Positions 49,805 through 57,586 of a stretch of DNA of 64,000 nt are shown piece after piece (position 1 is the first letter of the stretch; each line of letters starts with the position of its first letter). The stretch spans positions 62,001 through 126,000 of the forward strand of contig NZ_CP160851.1 in NCBI RefSeq assembly GCF_040790665.1. The letters run 5' to 3'. Position numbers and translations under genes: made by a program. Below the pieces are notes generated by a model. The model did not search any database and was not told the origin of the DNA. It saw only the letters and a list, made by a program, of their open reading frames with translations. The DNA is from Sulfitobacter pontiacus (lineage in GTDB: Bacteria; Pseudomonadota; Alphaproteobacteria; Rhodobacterales; Rhodobacteraceae).

Positions 49805-50476
49805 TCAATGCATCTTGCTTGTCATGACGCCACGCGCTGCGAGCTCATACTTCAACCGCGACATCGCGCGGCGTTCGATCTGGCGCAGCTTGGCGGGGGT
49901 GACCTCCATCCGCGTGGCAAGATCTTGGATGCTCTCGGGTGGCTGCTGCAAGGTCCGTGCCCGCAGCACCTCGCGGTCCATCGGTTGAAGCCGTTCCATC
50001 GCCTCAAGCAATCGCGCGCGGATCAGGGTTTGCGACGACTGCGCGATCACGGCCTCTTCGGGGTTGGGGTCTTCCGACGCAAGCAGCGCAAAACTGTCAT
50101 CGTCGTCAATGGAATGCTGCACCGTTTTCTGCACGCCCGCCGGAGTCTCGACAATAGCACGCAGGTGGTTGCGGGCGGTCATCGTGGCGTTCTTGACCCA
50201 CCATTTCGCATAGGTCGAAAACCGCACATCCCGGTCTAGATCAAACAGATCGGCGGCGTGGATCAGCCCCAGTATCCCTTCGGAAATCAGGTCTTCGCGT
50301 TCGGCCTGATCATCGCTGAGCTTGCGCGCCCAGTAGAACACGATACGCGCATGGGACAGAACCAAGGATTCAAGTGCGAACTTATCTTTGCTGACCTGCC
50401 AATCCTTTAACAGGACACGTTCATCTTCCAACGCCAACATCGGCGCATTGCGCGCTGCTGCATAAGTTATTGTCAT
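49805..50476 (-). CDS. Sigma-32-like RNA polymerase sigma factor of the flagellar island
   Basis: 223 residues from ATG 50476; the frame extends to 50578 through the promoter. Region 2 is clear (LSDDQAEREDLISEGILGLIHAADLFDLDRDVRFSTYAKWWVKNATM, pattern) and region 4 is a helix-turn-helix (MDREVLRARTLQQPPESIQDLATRMEVTPAKLRQIERRAMSRLK, pattern). The overall form is RpoH-like but short, without region 1 and without the RpoH-box QRKLFFNLR. A CtrA box and a TATCCTTG word lie upstream. As first gene of sigma-fliK-flgD it is a likely flagellum-dedicated sigma factor; its promoter specificity is unknown. Confidence 0.8.
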   Translation of the reverse strand: MTITYAAARNAPMLALEDERVLLKDWQVSKDKFALESLVLSHARIVFYWARKLSDDQAEREDLISEGILGLIHAADLFDLDRDVRFSTYAKWWVKNATMTARNHLRAIVETPAGVQKTVQHSIDDDDSFALLASEDPNPEEAVIAQSSQTLIRARLLEAMERLQPMDREVLRARTLQQPPESIQDLATRMEVTPAKLRQIERRAMSRLKYELAARGVMTSKMH

Positions 50477-50538
50477 TGCCTGCCCAACTTTTTCCCCAAC
50501 ATGACCACACTTCACGAATCTGGGAAAGTTTATTTTGC

Positions 50539-50553
50539 TTAAGGCACGGTTAA
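50539..50553. promoter_or_regulatory. CtrA-type box upstream of the sigma factor gene
   Basis: TTAA-GGCACGG-TTAA, seven-base spacer, 63-77 bases before the sigma factor ATG. Confidence 0.6.
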
Positions 50554-50561
50554 ATTGGGTT

Positions 50562-50570
50562 TTATCCTTG
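50562..50570. promoter_or_regulatory. TTATCCTTG word upstream of the sigma factor gene
   Basis: A single copy of the recurring word (CAAGGATAA on the coding strand), nine bases upstream of the CtrA box. Confidence 0.35.
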
Positions 50571-50602
50571 GCGAACAACCCGATATCAAAGGACAGTTAG
50601 CC

Positions 50603-51886
50603 CTAGAACCCGCTGAGCGTCGGCAACCACGTGGACAGCGCAGGGATAAAGGTGATCAACAGCAACGCCCCCATCAATGCGATAAAGAACGGCGGCATTT
50701 CCTTGATCAGGGCCGATGGCTTGATGTTCACCGCCGACGAGACGACAAAAATCAGGCTTCCCACCGGCGGTGTGGTCAGACCAAGGGTCAGGTTCACAAT
50801 CACGATAATCGCGAAATGATCCGGGTCGATCCCAAGCGCAAAGCTGATCGGCGCAAGGATCGGCACAAGGATCATCACCCCGGGCAGCGGGTCCATGAAC
50901 AGGCCAAAGACCAGCAACAGCGCATTCACCGCCAGCAAAAAGACAATCGGCGACAGATCCCAGGCAATGATCGTCTCTGCCAGAAACTGCGGCACGCCTT
51001 CGATGATCAACACCCAGGCAAAGGCCCGCGCCGCGCCAAGGATCAACAGCACCGCCCCCGACACCAAGGCCGCGCGCAGGATGATCGCGGGCAGATCCGC
51101 GACCCGCAGCGACCGGTAGACGAACATGCCGACGAACAGCGCATAGAAGACCGCGATCACCGACGCCTCGGTCGGGGTGAACACACCAAAACGGATACCG
51201 CCGACGATCAGCACCACCAACATCAGCGCGGGCAGCGCGTATAGCGCGATCCGCGCGATCTCCGCCAAGGGGGGCATCGGCGCGCCGCTGGCATAGCCGC
51301 GTTTGTGGCTGACCCGCGCATTGGCCAGCAGCACCGCTGCGGTGATCAGGATACCCGGCAGCACACCCGCCATGAACAGCGACCCGACCGATACCTGCTG
51401 GTCCTGCATCGCATAAATAATCATCGTGATCGACGGCGGAATAATCGGCCCCACGACCGAGCTCGAGATGGTGAGCGCTCCGGCATAGGCACGGCCATAG
51501 CCGCCCTTCTCCATCATGCGGATCATCATCGTCCCCGGCCCCGCAGCATCGGCCAGCGCCGAGCCGGAGATCCCGGCGAACATGGCAGAGCTCACGACAT
51601 TCGCATGCCCCAGCCCGCCTTTCAGATGCCCCACCAACGACTGCGCCAAGCGCAGCATCGCAAGGGTCACCGCCCCGCCGGTCATGATCTCTGCCGCGAG
51701 GATAAAAAACGGCACCGCCAGCAGCGGGAAACTATCAAGACCCGAGAACATCTCTTTCACCACAACGAGGTTGGGGTAGGACGACCCGAAGCTCAGCGCG
51801 ACAAAGACGGATATTGCCATCGCAAACGCCACGGGCAGACCAAGGGCGAGCAGCACGAAAAGCGCCGGAAAAAGGATCTCAGCCAT
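50603..51886 (-). CDS. dctM: TRAP transporter large permease (DctM family)
   Basis: 427 residues, about twelve membrane helices. Typical DctM patterns: FPLLAVPFFILAAEIMTGG, GISGSALADAAGPGTMMIRMM, PPSITMIIYAMQ and GLTTPPVGSLIFVVSSAV. With the small permease it forms the Na+-driven membrane part of a tripartite (TRAP) importer for organic acids. It overlaps dctQ by eight bases. The cargo cannot be read from the permease; the adjoining dehydrogenases suggest a hydroxy acid or related compound. Confidence 0.94.
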   Translation of the reverse strand: MAEILFPALFVLLALGLPVAFAMAISVFVALSFGSSYPNLVVVKEMFSGLDSFPLLAVPFFILAAEIMTGGAVTLAMLRLAQSLVGHLKGGLGHANVVSSAMFAGISGSALADAAGPGTMMIRMMEKGGYGRAYAGALTISSSVVGPIIPPSITMIIYAMQDQQVSVGSLFMAGVLPGILITAAVLLANARVSHKRGYASGAPMPPLAEIARIALYALPALMLVVLIVGGIRFGVFTPTEASVIAVFYALFVGMFVYRSLRVADLPAIILRAALVSGAVLLILGAARAFAWVLIIEGVPQFLAETIIAWDLSPIVFLLAVNALLLVFGLFMDPLPGVMILVPILAPISFALGIDPDHFAIIVIVNLTLGLTTPPVGSLIFVVSSAVNIKPSALIKEMPPFFIALMGALLLITFIPALSTWLPTLSGF

Positions 51887-52400
51887 TTGCGCCTCCGGGC
51901 AGCGGATCGGCGGTGGCCCCGTCCATACGTTTATAATCCCCGGCCATGATGAAGGGGCGCGCTATCAGAAGCAGGTGGGCGATCAGCAGCGCAAACCCGA
52001 CCGGCATCGCGGCGTAGACATACAGGAAGGGCATCCGCAGTGCGGGCGTCACCTGATACTGCATGCGCTGCGCATATTGGATGCCGACGTAGACCATGAA
52101 ACCGAAAAAGACCAAAAGCCCCAAGGCAATTCCCGCCCGCAGCAGCTTTTGCCCCAAGCTGGGCAGCGCATCCTGTAGGTTGGTGATCGCAACATGCCCG
52201 CCGGTGCGCAACACAAGTCCCGCGCCGCCAAAGGTCATCCAGATCATCAGATAGCGCGCCGCCTCATCCGCCCAAGGCAGCGAATGGGCGGTCACATAGC
52301 GCAGGGTGATATTGGCACCGACGACTAGCGTCATTGCCGAAAGCATGAGGATCAGCGCCCAACCGTTCAACGCCACGAAAATGGTTTCCAGTCTCTTCAC
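51879..52400 (-). CDS. dctQ: TRAP transporter small permease (DctQ family)
   Basis: 173 residues with four membrane helices. The segment TLRYVTAHSLPWADEAARYLMIWMTFGGAGLVLR (pattern) is the DctQ signature, with conserved Trp and Glu. It lies between dctP and dctM. A strong hairpin in the 52-base gap after dctP probably sets the ratio of binding protein to permease. Confidence 0.92.
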   Translation of the reverse strand: MKRLETIFVALNGWALILMLSAMTLVVGANITLRYVTAHSLPWADEAARYLMIWMTFGGAGLVLRTGGHVAITNLQDALPSLGQKLLRAGIALGLLVFFGFMVYVGIQYAQRMQYQVTPALRMPFLYVYAAMPVGFALLIAHLLLIARPFIMAGDYKRMDGATADPLPGGANG

Positions 52401-52420
52401 GGCTTCCCCTCGCCCGATGT

Positions 52421-52445
52421 CGCCGGCACCCGTTGGATGCCGGCG
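52421..52445 (-). promoter_or_regulatory. Hairpin between dctP and dctQ
   Basis: CGCCGGCA (52421-52428) and TGCCGGCG (52438-52445) form a perfect 8-bp stem with a nine-base loop. No T tract follows, so it is more likely an attenuating or mRNA-stabilising hairpin than a full terminator, favouring higher dctP expression. Confidence 0.6.
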
Positions 52446-52452
52446 GTATTGC

Positions 52453-53433
52453 TCACTCGAAGTTTACGATCGAGTCGACCAGCTCTTGGCCGTAGGTGTC
52501 ATAGTAGCCTTCATAGGCCGATTTGATTGACGCCTGAAACGCGGCTTTCTCTTCGGCGGACAGGGCGTTTACTTCCATGCCACGCTCTTTCAGCGTTTCC
52601 ACACCCGAGGTTTCCACGTTGTCGACATAGTCCCGCATCGCGGCAGCCGCTTCAGTTGCGGCTTTTTCCATCGCGGCCTTCTGATCATCGTCCAACCCCT
52701 CCCAGAAAGGTTTGGACACCAGCAGCATCGCGGGTGAATAAACGTGGCCCGACAGGGTCAGATATTTCTGAACTTCGTTCAGCTTGACCGAAACGATCAC
52801 CGACAGCGGGTTTTCCTGACCGTCGATCACACCTTGCTGCAACGACGAAATCACCTCGGGCCAGGCCATCGGCGTGGGGGCCGCCCCCATGGCGTCGAAC
52901 GCCGCGAGGTGCACGGGGTTTTCCATCGTGCGGATCTTCAGCCCTTCGACATCGGCAGGCGTATGGATCGCATTGCGGTTGTTGGTGATGTGGCGAAAGC
53001 CCTGTTCGCCCCAGGCCAGACCGTGCAGGCCGACAGTGTCGAACTCGCCCAGAATTTCCTGACCGATGGGCCCGTCCAGCACGGCACGGGCGTGGTCCAA
53101 CCCGCTGAACAGGAACGGAATGTCAAAAACACCAGTGGCGGGGACGAAGTTCGCCAGCGTGCCCGAGGACACGATTGTTGCCTCGATGGTGCCCAGTTGC
53201 AGCCCCTCGATCACTTCGCGTTCGCCGCCCAGACCCGAGGACGGGAAATGCTTGAAGCTGAACTGATCGCCGGTCTCCGCCAGCACCACCTCTTCGAATT
53301 TCTGCGCCGCGACGCCGTAGTGGCTGTCGGGGGCCAGAGCATAGCCGATCTTGATCTCGGTCTGCGCGGCGGCAGCACCGGCCAGCGCGACAAAGGCGCT
53401 TGCGGCCGCAAAATGTGTCAGATTGAATTTCAT
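52453..53433 (-). CDS. dctP: TRAP transporter substrate-binding protein (DctP family)
   Basis: 326 residues with a signal peptide cleaved after AGAAAA. Family landmarks include EIKIGYALAPDSHYGVAAQKFEE, the ligand-carboxylate-binding Arg in GLKIRTMENPVHL, and WPEVISSLQQGVIDGQENPLSVI (pattern). The Arg predicts a carboxylate ligand. First of the three TRAP genes, preceded on the same strand by the two dehydrogenase genes. AAGGTTACTGGGAGGT lies before the start. Confidence 0.93.
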   Translation of the reverse strand: MKFNLTHFAAASAFVALAGAAAAQTEIKIGYALAPDSHYGVAAQKFEEVVLAETGDQFSFKHFPSSGLGGEREVIEGLQLGTIEATIVSSGTLANFVPATGVFDIPFLFSGLDHARAVLDGPIGQEILGEFDTVGLHGLAWGEQGFRHITNNRNAIHTPADVEGLKIRTMENPVHLAAFDAMGAAPTPMAWPEVISSLQQGVIDGQENPLSVIVSVKLNEVQKYLTLSGHVYSPAMLLVSKPFWEGLDDDQKAAMEKAATEAAAAMRDYVDNVETSGVETLKERGMEVNALSAEEKAAFQASIKSAYEGYYDTYGQELVDSIVNFE

Positions 53434-53521
53434 GGTAACCTCCCAGTAACCTTGTGGATGTGCTATCTAAACCCACCAAAGCTGACAAGATGCAGCCCTC
53501 GTGGCACCGCGCAACGCTGGC

Positions 53522-54403
53522 TTAGCCTCGCGCGGGTTTCCTGAACAACTTTACCAGCTCGGGCACATAGGCCTGACCATGCCCCGCCTCGACCGTTCGG
53601 GCGAGCGCGGCAGAGACGTTATCGGCGACGGTCTGTTGCGCCCCCGATGCGGTCGACATGGCACGGTAATAGTCGATGTCTTTTTGTGCATTGCTGACGA
53701 AAAAGGGCAGCCCTTCGCGGTCGCCTTGCGTGATGTAGGGGGCCAAACGCTCAAGCGCGACACTGGCCCCGCCACCACCGGCCAGAACATCCACAAAGAC
53801 CTGCGGATCGATCTGTGCATCGGCGGCCTGCGCTGCGGCCTCGGCCAGCAGGGTCATGAACCCCACCGACACATAGTTATGCAGCAGCTTTAACCGGTGC
53901 CCGTGGCCAAGCGCACCGACGTGGTCGACCGTATCGGTAAAACTTGCCAGCACGGGCCGGACCTTTTCCAGCACCGCGGCGTCGCCCCCCACCAACAGGT
54001 TCAACGCCCCGTCATGGGCATGTTTCGCCGTGCGCGTCATCGGCGCATCCAGATAGGCCCCGCCCGCGTCCTGTACGGCGGCCCCCATACGCAGGGTGCT
54101 GTCGGGCAGCGCGGTCGAACAATCGACAACCACCGCGCCGGATTTCAACGCCGACACCAGCCCGTGATCGCCCGTGACAATCGCCTCCACCTGAGGCGAT
54201 CCGGTGACGCAAACGATAATCACATCACTCACCGCCGCCAGCGCGGCAGGCGTGTCATAGGCCACCGCGCCAAGGCCCGTAATCTCGTCTACAGGCTGGT
54301 TGCCGGGGTGATCCAGAAAGCCCAGTTCGAACTTGCCCTTGCGCAAGACGTTCCGCGCAATGCCGTGGCCCATCAGACCGACACCGATAATGCCAACTTT
54401 CAT
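53522..54403 (-). CDS. NAD(P)-dependent beta-hydroxyacid dehydrogenase (3-hydroxyisobutyrate dehydrogenase / tartronate semialdehyde reductase family)
   Basis: 293 residues. The N-terminal nucleotide-binding motif GIIGVGLMGHGIARNVLR, the substrate-binding stretch DAPMTRTAKHAHDGALNLLVGG (pattern; canonical DAPVSGG is altered to DAPMTRT) and the catalytic Lys in HGHRLKLLHNYVSVG are visible. The enzyme oxidises a 3-hydroxyacid or reduces its semialdehyde. The changed substrate loop means the exact substrate is open. It lies between the aldehyde dehydrogenase and dctP genes in one operon. Confidence 0.88.
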   Translation of the reverse strand: MKVGIIGVGLMGHGIARNVLRKGKFELGFLDHPGNQPVDEITGLGAVAYDTPAALAAVSDVIIVCVTGSPQVEAIVTGDHGLVSALKSGAVVVDCSTALPDSTLRMGAAVQDAGGAYLDAPMTRTAKHAHDGALNLLVGGDAAVLEKVRPVLASFTDTVDHVGALGHGHRLKLLHNYVSVGFMTLLAEAAAQAADAQIDPQVFVDVLAGGGGASVALERLAPYITQGDREGLPFFVSNAQKDIDYYRAMSTASGAQQTVADNVSAALARTVEAGHGQAYVPELVKLFRKPARG

Positions 54404-54433
54404 CGCGTTCCTCCCTTTGTCCCGTAGCGCGGT

Positions 54434-55921
54434 TTAATCCGCGTTGATCCAGATCGCTTTGGTGTCCAGATATTCTTCCAGATGCTCGGTCCCGCCTTCG
54501 CGGCCATACCCCGACATCTTGACCCCGCCAAAGGGCACCGCTGGATCAATGGCGTGATACATATTCACCCAGACCGACCCTGCTTTCAGCCGATGCGCCA
54601 GCTTGTGCGCCGTCCCCAGATTGGTCGAGAATACACCAGCAGCCAGCCCATAGGGCGTGTCATTGGCGCGGGTCACGACCTCGTCCAGATCATCGAACGG
54701 CAGCGCGGAAATCACGGGGCCGAAGATCTCTTCGCGGGCGATGCGCATGTCGTCGGTGACGCCGCCAAAAACGGTGGGCTGGATGAAATGCCCACCCTCC
54801 AGCGCCGCCCCTTCGGCACGTTGCCCGCCGGTCAGAACCGTTGCGCCCTCGGCCGGACCGTCCGACAGGAAACCGGCGATCCGTTCGGCCTGACGGGCCG
54901 AGATGATGGGCCCGATATCCGTACCCTCGTCAATCCCCTGCCCGATCTTCAGCCCTGCGGCAAACTCCGCCACGCGGCGGGTGAATTCATCATGGATCTC
55001 GCGCGCCACAAACAGCCGCGATCCGGCGATGCAGATCTGACCCGAATTGGCAAAGACCGACATGGCCGCGACCGGCACCGCCTTGTCGATATCCGCATCC
55101 TTACAAACGATGACCGGCGATTTACCCCCCAGCTCAAGCGAGACACGTTTCAACGTGCCCGTTGCCGCGCGGGCAATCGCCTGACCCGTGGCGGTTGATC
55201 CGGTGAACACGATCTTGTCCACATCCGGATGCGCCGCCAGCGCGGCACCGGCATCAGACCCCATTCCGGTCACTACATTCAGCACCCCGTCGGGCAGCCC
55301 CGCCTCTTGCATCAACCGCGCGATCATCAGCACGGTCAGCGACGCCTCCTCGGACGGTTTCAACACCACGGTGCAGCCGGTCGCCAGCGCGGGCGCGATC
55401 TTCCAGACGGAACCGGCGATTGGCGCGTTCCACGGGATGATCGCCCCGACCACGCCCACGGGTTCACGCACGGTGGATGAATAGATCTCGCCGGGGAAGG
55501 AGTTCGGGATCGTCTGGCCGTGGATCATCACCGCCTGCCCCGCATAGAACCGCAACATCCCCAACACGCGACGGCTGTTGGCCAGCGTGCGCTGGATCGG
55601 CATCCCCATATCCAACGTGTCCGACAGGCACAGGCGTTCCCATTCGGCCTCGAACTTGTCAGCGATGCGCAGCAGCAGCGCCTGACGCTCGAACGGGGTG
55701 AATTTGGCCCAAGGCCCCTCGAACGCCGCGCGGGCGGCTTTTACGGCGGCATCAATATCCGCCGCGCCCCCCTGTGGTACGGTCGCCAGCAAAGATCCGT
55801 TCGCCGGATTGCGCGCATCCATCTCTGCGCCCGATTGGGCCGAACACCATTTACCGTTGATGAACATGGGCCGAAAGCTGCCGTCATACAGCGCGCTCGC
55901 CAAAGCGTTCCAGTCTTTCAT
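54434..55921 (-). CDS. NAD-dependent aldehyde dehydrogenase
   Basis: 495 residues from ATG 55921, with AAGGGAGA about seven bases upstream. The catalytic Glu lies in VSLELGGKSP and the nucleophile Cys in FANSGQICIAGSRLFV; the NAD-binding FTGSTATGQAI and PWNAPIAGSVWKIAPALATG are intact. It is closest in feel to betaine/gamma-aminobutyraldehyde-type enzymes. It is the first gene of the operon with the hydroxyacid dehydrogenase and TRAP genes, so substrate import, alcohol oxidation and aldehyde oxidation could form one short pathway. Confidence 0.93.
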   Translation of the reverse strand: MKDWNALASALYDGSFRPMFINGKWCSAQSGAEMDARNPANGSLLATVPQGGAADIDAAVKAARAAFEGPWAKFTPFERQALLLRIADKFEAEWERLCLSDTLDMGMPIQRTLANSRRVLGMLRFYAGQAVMIHGQTIPNSFPGEIYSSTVREPVGVVGAIIPWNAPIAGSVWKIAPALATGCTVVLKPSEEASLTVLMIARLMQEAGLPDGVLNVVTGMGSDAGAALAAHPDVDKIVFTGSTATGQAIARAATGTLKRVSLELGGKSPVIVCKDADIDKAVPVAAMSVFANSGQICIAGSRLFVAREIHDEFTRRVAEFAAGLKIGQGIDEGTDIGPIISARQAERIAGFLSDGPAEGATVLTGGQRAEGAALEGGHFIQPTVFGGVTDDMRIAREEIFGPVISALPFDDLDEVVTRANDTPYGLAAGVFSTNLGTAHKLAHRLKAGSVWVNMYHAIDPAVPFGGVKMSGYGREGGTEHLEEYLDTKAIWINAD

Positions 55922-56141
55922 ACGTGTCTCCCTTGCTTTGCAGACCACCGCGTAGATGGCGTCTTTCTGCACCTCGGATCGAGGCGCCGCAAGGTAAGGG
56001 AGGCGAATTAATCCAACTTTTTGAAAGTTTTACGGCAATGGCATGCCCGAATGGCCCGCAAACCTGTGTTTTGTCAGGAGATTCGGGCCGTCTCTTTGGT
56101 GTTTGCAGGAACGGGCACCCCATCAGGCTACCCGCCCCACG
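55922..56141. other. Intergenic region between Slam gene and catabolic operon
   Basis: 220 bases. AACTTT-TTG-AAAGTT forms a small palindrome near 56019-56033 that could be an operator for the aldehyde dehydrogenase operon. GGCCCG (about 56055) and CGGGCC (about 56089) with an inner CCTG / CAGG form a hairpin past the Slam stop, without T tract. No regulator gene is adjacent. Confidence 0.35.
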
Positions 56142-57422
56142 TCAGAACTTGAGCGAGAGACTCGCCCCGATGTCGTGGCTGTCATAGTCGAACAACGCCA
56201 CATTCGATTTCGCCCGCGTGTAGGTATAGGTGATGCGCGGCACATATTTCCCGATCTGCACCTTGTTGTGCTGCACCGTGAAGGTGAGGCTGGTGGTGTC
56301 ATCCTCGCGCGGGGTCGTGGTGCCGGGGAAGATGCCGTCGTATCTGTCCTGTTCGTATGCCAGTATCACGCCGGTCGACAGGCCCGATTTCCACTGTTTG
56401 TCGATCCCCATCGACACCCCGGTTTCATGGTGATCCAGATGCGCGCGCTGTGTCGTTTCGCGCAGCTGCGACAGGCCGAAGGATAGCCCCAGCGTCGGCG
56501 TCAACCGATGTTGGTACGAGACCGAAGCCCGCATCCGGTGCCCGTCCCGAAACGGGCTTTGGTCATAGGTCTGCCGATCAAACCGAAGCGCACCCGACAC
56601 CAGATCACGCGGACGCAGCTGATAGGCTCCGCGCAGCTCCGCCCCCCACCGTCGCCGCACGATGTCTGAATCAGAAAAGCTCAGCTCGGCAATCGGCCCG
56701 AAAGAGAACCGCCCCCGCTGCCCGCCACGAATGACATCGAACCGTGCGACGGCCGTGGTTTCCGTGTTCAGCGCGGAATCGTAGAATTTCGCATCCAAAC
56801 TGGCGGTGCCCACGCCGGACCATCTTTCGTTCCACTGCCAGCGCCGCCACGCGGTGCCGCCAATCGCCAGCCCCAACCCGGAAGACGCGCGCGACGCAGG
56901 GTTCAACGTGAACGGCACCCCGCCAATCAGTATTTCCTGCTCAGCGCTGCCGCGGGTCTGGTTCGACGATGGCAACAGCGCGAACCGCAGGGCAAAGCCG
57001 CCGGGCTTGCGCGAGCTATTGTTCAGGATAAAGGTCTGCAATCCGGCGCGCAGCTGTTCGTCGGCGGTTTCCGCGACCAACCGTTCCGCATGATAGCGCG
57101 CAGCGGTCACATCACCGCGATAGGCCAGCAGCAGGGTCAGCTCGCGTCTTGCGGGTTCATAATCGGGCGCGATGCGTACCAGATCGCGAAACAGATCAAC
57201 CGCCGCGGCAGGCTGGTTCTGGCGCATCAGGATTTGACCTTCCAGATAGGCCTGATGCAAGGGCCCGTTCGGATCCCCCTTGACCAACTGCGCCAGACTG
57301 GCCCGCGCGGCGTCATAGTTTCCCTGTTCCAGATAGTCCTGTGGTGTCGCGGCCTGCGCCTGTCCGGGCGATTGGCACGCCAAAAGAACGCCCATCAGGG
57401 CGGCAAAAAGAAGATGTTTCAT
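56142..57422 (-). CDS. Slam family outer-membrane protein (type XI secretion, surface lipoprotein assembly modulator)
   Basis: 426 residues. The signal MKHLLFAALMGVLLACQSPG is followed by a TPR domain (about 28-130; DYLEQGNYDAARASLAQLVKGDPNGPLHQAYLEGQ, pattern) and then a C-terminal beta-barrel of about 290 residues with alternating strands ending in LSLKF, an outer-membrane sorting signal. TPR plus 14-strand DUF560 barrel is the Slam layout. Slam moves lipoproteins with a TbpB-like barrel to the cell surface. Such a lipoprotein gene lies immediately upstream, 164 bases away, strongly supporting the call. Confidence 0.85.
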   Translation of the reverse strand: MKHLLFAALMGVLLACQSPGQAQAATPQDYLEQGNYDAARASLAQLVKGDPNGPLHQAYLEGQILMRQNQPAAAVDLFRDLVRIAPDYEPARRELTLLLAYRGDVTAARYHAERLVAETADEQLRAGLQTFILNNSSRKPGGFALRFALLPSSNQTRGSAEQEILIGGVPFTLNPASRASSGLGLAIGGTAWRRWQWNERWSGVGTASLDAKFYDSALNTETTAVARFDVIRGGQRGRFSFGPIAELSFSDSDIVRRRWGAELRGAYQLRPRDLVSGALRFDRQTYDQSPFRDGHRMRASVSYQHRLTPTLGLSFGLSQLRETTQRAHLDHHETGVSMGIDKQWKSGLSTGVILAYEQDRYDGIFPGTTTPREDDTTSLTFTVQHNKVQIGKYVPRITYTYTRAKSNVALFDYDSHDIGASLSLKF

Positions 57423-57471
57423 GGATTAACCCTCAAGCAGTTAAATCGGCGTGAAACCTGAACTCTGCACT

Positions 57472-57568
57472 GCGTCTCCCACATGAAATAATGGGGAGAC
57501 GCAGGCATGGCTTGAGGTCATGCCCACGCCCAGAGAAGCGGGACCCGTAATTTGATCGACGCTTCTCT
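57472..57568. promoter_or_regulatory. Three successive hairpins between the surface lipoprotein and Slam genes
   Basis: GCGTCTCCC (57472-57480) / GGGAGACGC (57494-57502); GGCATG (57504-57509) / CATGCC (57519-57524); AGAGAAGCG (57532-57540) / CGCTTCTCT (57560-57568). The stems of 9, 6 and 9 bp are perfect. None has a clear T tract on the minus strand, so they look like attenuation or mRNA-processing structures lowering slam expression relative to its cargo. Confidence 0.55.
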
Positions 57569-57586
57569 ATCCCGTTGTCGTCGACC

